A stretch of DNA of 64,000 nt from DATJFH01 sp035495815 (GCA_035495815.1 DATJFH010000346.1:1-64000), one strand, 5' to 3'; shown: positions 15,944 through 25,027, numbered from the stretch's first letter. Translations and numbers: made by a program. The notes: generated by a model from the sequence alone, not told the origin.

Positions 15944-18133
15944 CTATTCCTCGCGACTCTCGTAATACTTTCCATACTGTCCGTGATAGTAGTAGCCGTC
16001 CCTTGAATCGCCCTTCACTTCGTTCAGCACCAGGCCGAGGACGTTCACTTGCAGCCGGTTTAGAGTGTTGACTACCGTGCGGATCGCCTTGCGGTTCGTC
16101 TCTCTGGAGCAGGCCGCGATCAGCACGCCGTCCACGCAGGTCGACATCTGTAGCGATTCGGCGAACCCGAGCATGGGCGGGCCATCGACGATGATCATGT
16201 CGTAGTCCGACGCGACTTCGGTCAGCAGAGCCGCGATCTCTCCGCCAAGCAGATCTGAAGCCCGGCGCGAAGGCGGACCCGCCGGCATGATGTCCAGATC
16301 CGGAACGTTCTCCGGCTTGACCAGGACCTGCGCCCAGTTCACTTCGCCCAGCAGCACCGACGACAACCCGGCGTTGACCGTGAAGCCGAACTTGCGATGC
16401 ACGCTCGGACGGCGCAGATCGCCGTCTATGAGTAATGTCTTCTTCCCCTGCTCGGCGTGCGCAATCGCCAGGTGTGCCGCGATGGTCGATTTTCCTTCCG
16501 CCGGAGACGGGCTGGTGACCAGAATCATGCGCAGCCGGCGATCGAAATCCGCGAGCAGGATGTTATTGCGCAGCGTCCGGATGGACTCGCTGAATCCGGA
16601 AATCGCCCGCTCTTCCATACCCGCGGTCGGCACAGTCCCGCCGTTGGTGATCACCGCCGAGAGCCGCTTGCTCCAGTTCTTCACTTGCGGCAGCGTCCCC
16701 AGCACCGGCACGTTGAGCGACCGGGATACGTCGTCGGCATCCCGCACCGTGTTATCGAGAACGTCATGCAGCACCGCCGCTCCGACGGCCAGCAGCGAGG
16801 AGAATAGCAGCGCCAGCAGAGAATTCAGCGTGACGTCCGGGAACACCGCCTTGACCGGCGGCCGTGCATCGTCGGCCAGACGGATGGAGCTGTTCTGGAA
16901 ACTGGCGTTGATGCCCGCCTCCTTGATCCTGCGCACCAGTTCCTCGTACAGCTTCTTGTCGGCTTCCGCTTCGCGCTTGAGCTGCTGGTATTCGAACGAC
17001 CGCGCGTTCAGCTTGTCGAACTCATCCTTGGACTCGGAAAGAGCCGCGTGCAGCATCTCCTCGCGGTTGATTGCCTGCCGCTGGGTTACCCGGGCCTGCT
17101 CCACTACGTTCTGCCGGGTCTTGTCTAGGATCCGCTGGGCTTCTGCGACTTGTGTCTCGGCCTTCCGGTGTTCCGGGTGGTTGATTCCAAATTGCGCGCG
17201 CACCTGGGCGAATTTTTCCTGCACGTCGTTCATGTGCTCGAGCGCCCGCCGCAGCGACTCGCTGTGAGCGGCGGCCAGCGCCGACTCCATCGAATCGTCG
17301 GTAGAGGAGGGAGATTCGGCTTCCTTCCGCACCCGGTCGGTCTGAGCATTGGTGTATTCGGTGTTCAGCTGGAGCAGGCGGGAAGAAAGGATGCTGGTCT
17401 TCTGCTCGGGATTGATCACGTTCAGCTCTTTCTCGAACCCGACCAGCGCGCCCGTCGACCGCTCCATCTTGGCCCGCAACTCCTCGATCTGCTTCTCCAT
17501 GAAGCTGGAGAGGCTGGACGAGGCCTTGAATCGCAGATCGAAGGTATGCATGATGTAGCTCTGCGAGACCCCGTTAGCGACATCGGCTGCCAGCCGCGCG
17601 TCCGGTGACCGGTAGCTCACCAGCAGCAGGTACGTGTTCGGCGGGCGAGCGACTTTGAGCTTGCGCAGCACGATCGGCGCCTCTTCGCGGGCGGCCCTGC
17701 GGGCGCCATTCTGCGATGCGCCTTCCTTCTCGAGCAGTCCGTATTTCATCGCCACCGGACGCAGCACGGAGTCGGACTGAAGCAGCCTCACCTGCGTCGC
17801 CAGAAACTGGTCGGCGTCGTTGAGCGACGACCGTCGCGCTTCGTCTCCGATGATGCCCGGGGCTGACTGCCGGTCGATATCGATCGTGGCCGTCGCTTCA
17901 AACACCGGCGTGAGCCGCGAAGAGACGATCACGGTCGCCAGCACTGCCGCCGCGATGAATCCCAGGACCTTCCAGCGATGTAGCCGCAAGACCCAGAGGT
18001 AATGAGTAAGAGCAGCCGTTTGGTCCGTATCGGTTTCGCCCGGAACGGGGTAAGCGGCCGTGGGCATGGCCTGCAGCATCCTCTGCGCTGGCCTCTCGAC
18101 TATCGAAGGGAGATTCTCGGGTGTGCTTTTCAT
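15944..18133 (-). CDS. Polysaccharide co-polymerase / tyrosine autokinase (Wzc-like BY-kinase)
   Basis: The 729-residue protein has a Wzz domain with a first membrane helix at about residues 56-72, a long periplasmic coiled-coil region, a second helix near 440-460, and a C-terminal cytoplasmic BY-kinase. The kinase shows Walker A SPSPAEGKST (about 541-550), Walker A' LLIDGDLRRP (about 567-576) and Walker B IIVDGPP (about 647-653). The tail carries a tyrosine cluster, six Tyr within the last 17 residues, for autophosphorylation. Such kinases control polymerisation and export with Wza. It is a single fused chain, as in Proteobacteria, not split as in Firmicutes. It lies 34 bases after the Wza-like gene. 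Confidence 0.93.
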   Translation of the reverse strand: MKSTPENLPSIVERPAQRMLQAMPTAAYPVPGETDTDQTAALTHYLWVLRLHRWKVLGFIAAAVLATVIVSSRLTPVFEATATIDIDRQSAPGIIGDEARRSSLNDADQFLATQVRLLQSDSVLRPVAMKYGLLEKEGASQNGARRAAREEAPIVLRKLKVARPPNTYLLLVSYRSPDARLAADVANGVSQSYIMHTFDLRFKASSSLSSFMEKQIEELRAKMERSTGALVGFEKELNVINPEQKTSILSSRLLQLNTEYTNAQTDRVRKEAESPSSTDDSMESALAAAHSESLRRALEHMNDVQEKFAQVRAQFGINHPEHRKAETQVAEAQRILDKTRQNVVEQARVTQRQAINREEMLHAALSESKDEFDKLNARSFEYQQLKREAEADKKLYEELVRRIKEAGINASFQNSSIRLADDARPPVKAVFPDVTLNSLLALLFSSLLAVGAAVLHDVLDNTVRDADDVSRSLNVPVLGTLPQVKNWSKRLSAVITNGGTVPTAGMEERAISGFSESIRTLRNNILLADFDRRLRMILVTSPSPAEGKSTIAAHLAIAHAEQGKKTLLIDGDLRRPSVHRKFGFTVNAGLSSVLLGEVNWAQVLVKPENVPDLDIMPAGPPSRRASDLLGGEIAALLTEVASDYDMIIVDGPPMLGFAESLQMSTCVDGVLIAACSRETNRKAIRTVVNTLNRLQVNVLGLVLNEVKGDSRDGYYYHGQYGKYYESREE

Positions 18134-18167
18134 CTTGGTTAGTCTGTGTTCGCGAACCAGTTTGTCT

Positions 18168-19109
18168 CTAGCGGTAAATGAGCGCTGTCGCGCCCGCCGT
18201 GCTGCCGAAGTTCAACAAGCGTTCGACTGCTGTTATCGTGAGCCGCTTGGTCTTGTTGTCGGGAACGTACAGAATGTCGTCCGGCAGCACTGTCACGTCC
18301 GCCTGCTTTCTCTTGAGGATCTCTTCGAGTTGCACTGCTTCCTCCCGACGAACGCCGTTCGTCCCGCGCCGGTAAATGTAGGCCGTCTTGGCCGCGTAAG
18401 GCGCCAATCCCTCGGCCAGGGCCACCATCTGCAACACCGTTCCGGCGCCATCCTCGCGCAAAGTGAACGCGCCCGGGCGCCGTACTGTTCCAACTACGAA
18501 CACGCGTCCCATTGTGGGAATCAGAATCTGTTCGCCGCCCGTGAGTGTGAGATTCATTTTGGGATTTGCGCCGTCAATCAAGCTGCTCACAGTGATGCGA
18601 TGCACGTCGGTAGCCGCAGCCGGTTCGCCCGGCCGTTCCAGTCGGCTGACCAGAATCACGGCGCCGGCGTCGGCAGTCAGTCCCTCGGCCCGCGCCAGCG
18701 CGTCCAGCAGAGTCGTCGGCGCCGAAGCTTGGAACGTCAGCGGCTTCTTGACCGCTCCCATCACGCTGATCGGCCGACTGTGATATTCGGCGATCGTCAC
18801 CGTCACCACCGGATCCACCAGGACGCCCTCCTCCTTCAAGGCCGTGGTGATGGATTCTTCCAGTTCCGGCGGCATCGATCCCTGCGCCTGAATCTTCCTG
18901 GGCAGCAGCGGCAGGCGGATCAGCCCGTCGGCCGATACGCGCACGGACCGCGTCAACTCGGGAGCGTCATAGACGGAAATGGAAAGCAGATCGTTCGCGC
19001 CGATGGTCTGCATGGGCAGGTTGGCTCCTGCCGGTTCCCTCATGGCCGATGGTCCTACCTGGCCATGGCCGGCGAATACGCACACGAAGAGCAGGAAAGA
19101 AAGTTTCAT
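18168..19109 (-). CDS. Polysaccharide export protein (Wza-like, SLBB)
   Basis: The protein of about 313 residues has a signal peptide (MKLSFLLFVCVFAGHG), then a polysaccharide export domain beginning IGANDLLSISVYDAPELT, followed by two SLBB-type repeats (ISVMGAVKKPLTF and VFVVGTVRRPGAFTL). The C terminus is soluble, without an obvious outer-membrane helix, and there is no lipobox cysteine, unlike E. coli Wza. It would form the periplasmic or outer-membrane part of the export channel and work with the adjacent tyrosine autokinase. It is the first gene of the polysaccharide locus. ATG at 19109 is preferred; a TTG twelve bases earlier is the alternative, and neither has a clear ribosome binding site. 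Confidence 0.9.
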   Translation of the reverse strand: MKLSFLLFVCVFAGHGQVGPSAMREPAGANLPMQTIGANDLLSISVYDAPELTRSVRVSADGLIRLPLLPRKIQAQGSMPPELEESITTALKEEGVLVDPVVTVTIAEYHSRPISVMGAVKKPLTFQASAPTTLLDALARAEGLTADAGAVILVSRLERPGEPAAATDVHRITVSSLIDGANPKMNLTLTGGEQILIPTMGRVFVVGTVRRPGAFTLREDGAGTVLQMVALAEGLAPYAAKTAYIYRRGTNGVRREEAVQLEEILKRKQADVTVLPDDILYVPDNKTKRLTITAVERLLNFGSTAGATALIYR

Positions 19110-19295
19110 AGTTTTGTTCAACGCTTTGGAGCTGTGAATTGGGGTGGCCGGTTCCCTGGGGGCAGCCGGGAAATGCAGTAGAGAACCCTCTAAAGCACTA
19201 CGCTACTATCGGCGGTTTCACCCGAAAGCTGGTGAGGCCGGCATCCGTCCGGCGCCGGTTTTTCAGCCGGCTCGGGCGCGGCGCTCGAACGCTTC
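19110..19295 (-). other. Intergenic region upstream of the polysaccharide locus
   Basis: These 186 bases separate the Wza-like gene from the propeller gene and should hold the promoter of the exopolysaccharide operon. No convincing -35/-10 pair was found. The GC-rich palindromic stretch around 19236-19255 with a following T5 reads as a hairpin on the plus strand, where no gene would use it. Confidence 0.4.
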
Positions 19296-21060
19296 CTACG
19301 GAACTGTCCAGACGCCCTTCGCCTGCCAGCCCGGCGACAGATTCGCGTTGTTGAACACGTTCATGTAGACGTTCTTCGCCCCCGAGAACGCCGCCTTGAA
19401 AGTCAGTGACACGATGACGGTCAGATTGTTCCCGGAGGGAGCCGCGGCCGATGACGACACGTTCACCGTGCACTGGCTGTTGGTCAGGGTTCCGGCGCCC
19501 CCGATGGCCGCCGATCCCACGTGTCCCGTCCCCGAATCCGCGACAAGGTAGATCAGATTCGTCGACGGAACGTATTGCACCCAGCAGGCGCTCTGTCCGG
19601 TGAGCTGCGAGTGGAACAGCATGTTCACATAGCTGATGTCCGCGAAGCCGGACGGGTCCGCATACATGAAGTTGAACGACTGGCTCGATCCCGATCCGGA
19701 AGCCGGCGATACCGACACGTTCGATGGAGTCTGGACGCCGGCGGCGGTCCACACCCCCTTCATCTGCCATCCGGAAGTGATATTGGCGTTGGTGAACACA
19801 CCCATGTAGACGTTCTTCGCCCCCGAGAAGCCCGCCTTGAATGTGATGGCAGCCGAGACGGTCATGTTGTTTCCAGAAAAAGAAACCGAAGAGGCAGCCG
19901 TGTCCACCGCGCACTGATTGTTCTGCAGAGTGCCCGGACTCCCCAGAATCGCCAGGCGGGCGTAGCCGCTCCCCGAGTCCGCCACCAGGTCCACCGTGTT
20001 CGAGGCCCGTGTGTACTGCACCCAGCAGGCGTTCAATCCGGTGATCGTGGTCTGGAAGAGCATGTTGACATACGCAATGTCCGCGTAGCCGTATGGATCC
20101 GAGAAGGCGAAGCTGAACACCTGCGTGTAGCCGGTCCCGGAAGCGGGCGTCACCGACACCGCCGCCGGAGGCAACGCGCCGGACGCAGTCCACGCGCCTT
20201 TCGCCTGCCACCCGGACGAGGCGCCGGCGTTGTTGAATACGTTCAGGTAAATGTTCTTCGTCCCGGTGAAGACGCCCTTGAACGTCACCGCCACATTGAA
20301 AGTCATGGTATTGCCGGACATCGTCACGCTCGATGCCCCGGTGTCCACGCTGCATTGATTGTTCTGAATGGTCCCCGCCGCCCCCAGCGCCGCCAGACCG
20401 GCGTATCCGATGCCTGAATCGGCTACCACGTCGACCAGATTGCTGGCCCGCGTGTACTGCACCCAACATGCGTTTACGCCCGTGATCTGGGTTTGAAACA
20501 GCACGTTGACGTAGCTGATGTCGGCTGTGCCGTACGGGTCGCTGAACACCGCCGTAAACGTCTGCGTGGCCCCCGATCCGGCCGCCGGCGTCACCGAAAT
20601 GCTCGAAGGATTCCCCGCCGCGGCCACCCAGGTTCCCTTCACCTGCCAGGGCGCCAAAGTTCCCGAAAGATCCTGTAATTGCATGTAGACGTTCTTGGTC
20701 CCGGCGAAGCTACCGGAGAACGTCACCGCCAGAGTCAGCGTCAGGCTGTTGCCCGCGCCGATGGCCGTGGAAGCCCCCGCGTCGACGCTGCACTGGCTGT
20801 TCTGCAGCACGGTCGCCGTACCCGGCGTCGCCGACGCCGCCCATCCCGTTCCCGCGTTGGTGGAAATCTGCAGCGTGTTCGTCCCGCGCGTGTAGCGCAG
20901 ATAACAGGCCCCCCCGGTCGCCGTTGTGGTATTCCAGTTCACGTCCACCCAATTGATGTCCGTGAATCCGCGCGGATCGCTGTAAACCAGCGTGAACGTC
21001 TGGATCGCCCCCGTGCCGGACGCCGGCGCCACGGATACCGCCGAAGGCGCGCCGGCCACT
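19296..21060 (-). repeat. Four tandem protein-coding repeats of about 430-440 bp
   Basis: Within the propeller gene, four direct repeats begin near 21055, 20620, 20177 and 19738 on the minus strand. Each encodes an opening of the SVSPASGSG type, a SDPYG-AD-I-YVN segment, a Cys, an NxQCSVD segment and a closing GWQ-KG-W. They are clearly diverged in DNA, so they look like old internal duplications and not recent slippage. Confidence 0.8.
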
Positions 21061-23120
21061 CCGAACGTGAACCGCGTCACAAAAGCGGCCAGCGTGCCGC
21101 CGTTCGTTGCTACCACGGGATTCAGCAGCGGGAAATTCCCGGAGAGAGTCTGCCCGGCGACGTACGCCGCCCCCGCCGTATCGAGCGCGATGCCGTAGCC
21201 GCTGTCGCTGCTCGCCCCGCCCAGAAAGCCGCTCTCCACCACCGCCGTGCCCGCTGTATTCAACTTGGCGATGAAGCCGTCCACGTTTCCGCCCTGCGTC
21301 GCCTGTCCGGGGTTGAGCGTGGGAAAATCCGTCGACCACGTGTAGCCCGTGATAAATGCAAACCCGCCGCTGTCCACCGCGATCGAGTTTCCGAAATCGA
21401 TATTCGATCCGCCCAGATAAGTGCTGTATACAAGAGCCGCCCCGGTGCTCGCCAGCTTGACGGCAAAGGCGTCGTTCGATCCCCGGTTGGTCGTCTGATA
21501 CGACGCCGTCACCGCGAAATCGGTCGATGACGTCGTTCCCGTGACATACGCGCTGCCGGCGGAGTCCACCGCGATCGAGCGGCCCACTTCGATATTTTCC
21601 GTCCCCGTGCCGCCGAGGTAGGTGCTGTAGAGGAACGAGGAGCCGGCCGGGCTGATCTTGGTCACGAAGGCGTCGGTCGAGCCGCGATTCGTCGCCTGCA
21701 GCGCCGACGCCACCGGAAAGTCCGCCGAGGCTGTGTTACCGGCCACGTAGGCCGCACCCGACGAATCGATCGCGATGGACGACCCCCGGTCGTCCGCCGC
21801 GCCGCCCAGATACGTGCTGTAGACGATGCCGCTTCCGGATGCGTTGAGCTTCGTCACGAACCCGTCCTGCTGGCCGCCGGACGCCGCTTGCGCGCCGCCG
21901 GACACCGGAAAGTTCGTCGAGGTGGTCGATCCGGTCACGTACGCCGCCCCTGCCGCGTCCACCGCAATGCCGTTGCCGCGGTCGTCTCCCGAGCCGCCCA
22001 GATAGGTACTGTAAAGGAGCGCCGTGCCGGTGGAATTCAACTTGGCCGCAAAAGCGTCTCGCGAGCCTTTCAGCGTGCTCTGATAGGCCGACACCAGCGG
22101 AAAGTTCGTCGAGCCGGTCCAGCCCGTCACGTAGGCGTTCCCCGACCCGTCCACCGTGATCGAAAAGCCCCGGTCGTCGCTGTTTCCCCCCAGGTACGTG
22201 CTGTACACGATGGCCGTCCCGCTCGAATTGAGCTTGGTGACAAATGCGTCCACGCTGCCCCCGGAGGTCGGCCGTACGGCCCCGGCGCTCACCTGGTAAT
22301 TGCTGGAATCGGTATAGCCCGTCACGTACGCCGCGCCGCTCGCGTCCACCGCGATGGCGTTCGCCCGGTCCGTCCCCGCCCCGCCCAGGAAAGTGCTGTA
22401 CGAAATGGTCGGATCGATTCGCAGCGGCCGCAAGCGGTCGTACGAGCCCACCCAAAACGTCACCACGTTCCCGCTCACCCGGAAAGCGCCTTCCACCGGG
22501 ACGCGCCGGCCGTCGATCTCCTGGTAAATCTCCGGCGCCTCGTCCCGCAGTTCGCCCTCCGGAGTGCCCGCGATCAGGCGCCCCCGGTCGTCCACCCGAA
22601 GCCGCTCAACGCCTTCATACGAGATCCGGATCTGCCCGGGATCGGCCCCCGGCGCCACGGTGTATTCCGATTTGAGCAGCCGGCTGTGGGACGAGTACAG
22701 CATGTCGACGCCGGGATACAGATTCTCATAGACCACCCCCCCGTACAGCGGCACGTTGACTCTCCACTGCCTCGGATCCCGGCCGATGAGGTAATTGGCG
22801 CGGCCCTCCTGCGGGTCGAGACCGCTGACCGCAGGCTCCGCGTTCGCCCCCAGGTAACGCATCCGCACGGTTGTCGACCGCAGGTCGAGCGTTACGTCTC
22901 CCGCGGCAAAGTACGCCGTCAATCCCGGTCCCTTCGCCATGAACCGCACCGCCGGATGCGCCTGCCCGCGATTGGCCGCGAAGCTGAGCGGAATCCGGCC
23001 GTACGCTTCGTCTGTCGAACCGGTAAGAATGGACCCGGATGCGCCTCCGAGTGTCAGGAGAAGAGCCAGAAGACTCTGGGGACCCCGACAGCGCCGCCTC
23101 GCGGCTGCTGGGTAGAACAC
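19296..23120 (-). CDS. Secreted SBBP-repeat beta-propeller protein with four C-terminal repeats
   Basis: The 1274-residue protein has a signal peptide (hydrophobic core about residues 16-30). An N-terminal domain (about 40-235) is typical of SBBP proteins, with FAANRGQ and the GRDPRQWRVNVPLYGGVVYENLYPG phrase. Seven SBBP repeats follow (YSTYLGG...IAVDSSGAAYVTG), which would close a seven-bladed propeller at about 235-685. Residues from about 690 to the end are four tandem repeats of roughly 145 residues, each with a conserved cysteine pair (CWVQYTR and NNQCSVD) and a closing GWQAKGVW phrase. No sorting tag is visible. The start is a GTG at 23120. Secreted proteins of this build are typical of Acidobacteriota; the function is unknown. 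Confidence 0.88.
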   Translation of the reverse strand: MFYPAAARRRCRGPQSLLALLLTLGGASGSILTGSTDEAYGRIPLSFAANRGQAHPAVRFMAKGPGLTAYFAAGDVTLDLRSTTVRMRYLGANAEPAVSGLDPQEGRANYLIGRDPRQWRVNVPLYGGVVYENLYPGVDMLYSSHSRLLKSEYTVAPGADPGQIRISYEGVERLRVDDRGRLIAGTPEGELRDEAPEIYQEIDGRRVPVEGAFRVSGNVVTFWVGSYDRLRPLRIDPTISYSTFLGGAGTDRANAIAVDASGAAYVTGYTDSSNYQVSAGAVRPTSGGSVDAFVTKLNSSGTAIVYSTYLGGNSDDRGFSITVDGSGNAYVTGWTGSTNFPLVSAYQSTLKGSRDAFAAKLNSTGTALLYSTYLGGSGDDRGNGIAVDAAGAAYVTGSTTSTNFPVSGGAQAASGGQQDGFVTKLNASGSGIVYSTYLGGAADDRGSSIAIDSSGAAYVAGNTASADFPVASALQATNRGSTDAFVTKISPAGSSFLYSTYLGGTGTENIEVGRSIAVDSAGSAYVTGTTSSTDFAVTASYQTTNRGSNDAFAVKLASTGAALVYSTYLGGSNIDFGNSIAVDSGGFAFITGYTWSTDFPTLNPGQATQGGNVDGFIAKLNTAGTAVVESGFLGGASSDSGYGIALDTAGAAYVAGQTLSGNFPLLNPVVATNGGTLAAFVTRFTFGVAGAPSAVSVAPASGTGAIQTFTLVYSDPRGFTDINWVDVNWNTTTATGGACYLRYTRGTNTLQISTNAGTGWAASATPGTATVLQNSQCSVDAGASTAIGAGNSLTLTLAVTFSGSFAGTKNVYMQLQDLSGTLAPWQVKGTWVAAAGNPSSISVTPAAGSGATQTFTAVFSDPYGTADISYVNVLFQTQITGVNACWVQYTRASNLVDVVADSGIGYAGLAALGAAGTIQNNQCSVDTGASSVTMSGNTMTFNVAVTFKGVFTGTKNIYLNVFNNAGASSGWQAKGAWTASGALPPAAVSVTPASGTGYTQVFSFAFSDPYGYADIAYVNMLFQTTITGLNACWVQYTRASNTVDLVADSGSGYARLAILGSPGTLQNNQCAVDTAASSVSFSGNNMTVSAAITFKAGFSGAKNVYMGVFTNANITSGWQMKGVWTAAGVQTPSNVSVSPASGSGSSQSFNFMYADPSGFADISYVNMLFHSQLTGQSACWVQYVPSTNLIYLVADSGTGHVGSAAIGGAGTLTNSQCTVNVSSSAAAPSGNNLTVIVSLTFKAAFSGAKNVYMNVFNNANLSPGWQAKGVWTVP

Positions 23121-23331
23121 CTTAGACTATCTTTCGGCGGCAATGCCACCGGACTTTAGCCACCGAACAAGCAATCAGTACTGCCAAGCCGCCGGGCGTG
23201 TCTCTACCGCCGAGAGTACGGCATCCGGACCATCGCTCCTCCCCGCGCCGGCTCGTGAGCTTCAGGTCCCTGCGCGCAAGTCCACTTTTCGAGCAACAAC
23301 TGCCGCGGGCGGTTGCCGATTCGGAACATGT
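23121..23331. other. Intergenic region without a recognisable gene
   Basis: These 211 bases lie between the propeller gene and the TolC-like remnant. A 42-codon minus-strand frame starts two bases after the remnant's stop, but its product has no signal peptide or family resemblance. The promoter of the propeller gene should be here; no clear boxes were found. Confidence 0.35.
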
Positions 23332-23478
23332 TCAGCCCGACGACGACGCCCTGGCCGCGGCAGCGGCCTGAATCGAGGGACTATTTGCCAGAGCCCTCAG
23401 GACCGCCTGCGGCGCGGTCAAATCTTCCGCCGCCCAGGCCGGGGCTGTCAGGATGGCAAGGAGCATCAGATTGCGCAT
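23332..23478 (-). pseudogene. Short TolC-like N-terminal remnant (or secreted micropeptide)
   Basis: A 48-codon frame starts at ATG 23478 with AGGGG about nine bases upstream; an ATG at 23487 adds three residues. The product has a clear signal peptide (MRNLMLLAILTAPAWAAED), followed by LTAPQAVLRALANSPSIQAA and a stop after ARASSSG. That mature start is the classic beginning of a TolC-type outer-membrane efflux protein, where a ...L-EAV--AL-NNP-I-AA... helix follows the signal. Nothing in the three downstream frames continues the TolC fold. It follows the ECF sigma and anti-sigma genes, a place where efflux genes are often found in this group. A functional secreted peptide cannot be excluded. 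Confidence 0.5.
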
Positions 23479-23586
23479 TTCGTTCATCCCCTAGGATGCA
23501 TATCGGCAACCGGGGTGACACCGCTCCCAACAATAAGTGGAACCGTGTAATCGCCCTATGCCGCGGGGAGCCGGGCGGTGGTGGGA

Positions 23587-23862
23587 CTACTCTCGGCCGG
23601 CTGTTTCTTCTCGCGAAGAAAGCATCCGCTCGTACGCTTCTTTGAGGGACCGCTTCACGGCCGGCGAAAGGGCGGGCGCTTCGATATCCGCCTTGTATTC
23701 GCGGCAAAGCCGCACGCTCTTCTTCAGGCTCTCCACAAACTCGACGCAGGGAGCGCAATCGCGAATATGGCTCTCCAGTTCCTCGCACGCTGCCGGCGGC
23801 AGCGTTTGGTCGAGATACTCGGATAACATCGAGAAGATCGTGTTGCAGTCCCGCGGGTTCAT
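23587..23862 (-). CDS. Zinc-finger anti-sigma factor (zf-HC2)
   Basis: The 91-residue protein has the anti-sigma zinc-binding motif: Cys26 region then His-x3-Cys-x2-Cys in ESHIRDCAPCVEF. The upstream Cys (PAACEE) completes the set. There is no membrane helix, so this is a soluble, possibly redox-sensing, anti-sigma factor. Its ATG overlaps the TGA of the ECF sigma gene by four bases, so the pair is made together. It should bind and hold the partner sigma factor until a signal releases it. Confidence 0.9.
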   Translation of the reverse strand: MNPRDCNTIFSMLSEYLDQTLPPAACEELESHIRDCAPCVEFVESLKKSVRLCREYKADIEAPALSPAVKRSLKEAYERMLSSREETAGRE

Positions 23863-24482
23863 CTCTCTCTGACCTGTTCCACGGCGGTACGGAGGTGCTC
23901 GTCGAGCGACTTTCTCAATGCCAGGCGGGCGCGGTGGAGCCGCGTCTTCACCACGTCCTCGCTGACCCCGAGGACACCGGCCGCATCCTCCGTAGAAAGC
24001 TCTTCAACATCCCGCAGGAGAAAGACGGCCTTGTAGATGTCCGGGAGCTGCTCCACCGCCCGGTTCAGAGCCCGCTTCAGCTCGCCGTTCGAAGCGATGT
24101 CGTCGGGCAGCGCGGACCAGTCCGCGATCTCGAGCCGGGCGCCCTCGCCGTCGCCGGATTTCGAAGGCTTCAATGCATCGAGCGACAGCTCCCTTTTCGG
24201 CGCAAACAGGCTGCGCCTGCGTTTCATGAGGCAGGCATTCTTGGCAATTCGAAATACCCATGGCTTCAGGCGCTCCGGCGCGCGCAACTGGCCGAGACTC
24301 TCGAACACTTTCATGAGCGTCTCCTGCGCGACCTCTTCGGCATCCTCGCGCTGCCCGCACATGGTGAAGCTGTATCGAAACACCTTTGCGTTATAGAGTT
24401 CCACAAAGCGGTCAAAAGCATCGGGATGCCCGGCCATCAACTCTTTCGCGAGTTGCAGCTCCGAATGGGACGCTTCTTCCAC
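23859..24482 (-). CDS. RNA polymerase ECF-type sigma factor
   Basis: The 207-residue protein has sigma region 2 (DAFDRFVELYNAKVFRYSFTMCG and EDAEEVAQETLMKVFESLGQ, about residues 20-70) and region 4 (EQLPDIYKAVFLLRDVEELS then the helix-turn-helix TEDAAGVLGVSEDVVKTRLHRAR, about 135-185), without regions 1 and 3. It directs RNA polymerase to its own set of promoters and is presumably controlled by the anti-sigma factor encoded by the overlapping next gene. The start is a GTG at 24482 with no clear ribosome binding site. The 140 bases upstream are shared with the divergent osmC-like gene. Confidence 0.93.
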   Translation of the reverse strand: MEEASHSELQLAKELMAGHPDAFDRFVELYNAKVFRYSFTMCGQREDAEEVAQETLMKVFESLGQLRAPERLKPWVFRIAKNACLMKRRRSLFAPKRELSLDALKPSKSGDGEGARLEIADWSALPDDIASNGELKRALNRAVEQLPDIYKAVFLLRDVEELSTEDAAGVLGVSEDVVKTRLHRARLALRKSLDEHLRTAVEQVRER

Positions 24483-24622
24483 ACGTCAATTGTACGGCCA
24501 ACCGCGGCCTCCCTGCCTGTCTGATAAAGATGCGCTGTGCATGGAAAAGTGACAAAGTCCGAAATTTTTGCAGCAGCTTGTCACCAGTGGCTCCCTTCTG
24601 CGTCTTCCCGGATGGAGGCTTT

Positions 24623-25027
24623 ATGGAAATCGTAGTGGATCATCTCGGGGATGTTCAGTTTGAAGTCAAAGCGCGGAATCACACGGTGATCTGCGATCAA
24701 CCGGAAGAGAACGGCGGATTCGACGAGGGAATGACTCCGCCGGAATTCATGCTCGCGTCTCTTGGCTCGTGCGCTGCCTATTATGCAGCGCAGTATCTCA
24801 AGGCGAGACAGCTCGCGACGCAAGGACTGCGCGTTCGCGTGACCGCCGGCAAGGGCAAGGCTCCCGCCCGGCTCGTGGATTTCAAGATAGAAGTGCAGCT
24901 TCCCCGGTTCCTCGAGGAGCGGCACAAAGAGGGAGTGCTCCGTGCGGTCCATTCGTGCCTCATCCACAATACGCTTCTACACCCTCCTCAAATCACCACG
25001 GTCCTCGTACAGCCGTTAGCGGCCTGA
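24623..25027 (+). CDS. OsmC family protein
   Basis: The 134-residue protein has the OsmC/YhfA fold with the two redox cysteines: one in MLASLGSCAAYYAAQYL near residue 52 and the other in RAVHSCLIHNTL near residue 112. OsmC-family proteins reduce organic hydroperoxides with these thiols. The start at 24623 is fixed by GGAGG five bases upstream; the frame is open further upstream but without conserved sequence. It is divergent from the ECF sigma gene, and an oxidative stress link between them is possible but unproved. Confidence 0.9.
   Translation: MEIVVDHLGDVQFEVKARNHTVICDQPEENGGFDEGMTPPEFMLASLGSCAAYYAAQYLKARQLATQGLRVRVTAGKGKAPARLVDFKIEVQLPRFLEERHKEGVLRAVHSCLIHNTLLHPPQITTVLVQPLAA

Noticed and set aside
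19196..19270. Possible cyclic-di-GMP riboswitch before the polysaccharide locus
   Set aside because: Only a short GAAAGC-GGTGA resemblance exists, on the strand opposite to the operon; the conserved GEMM core is missing.
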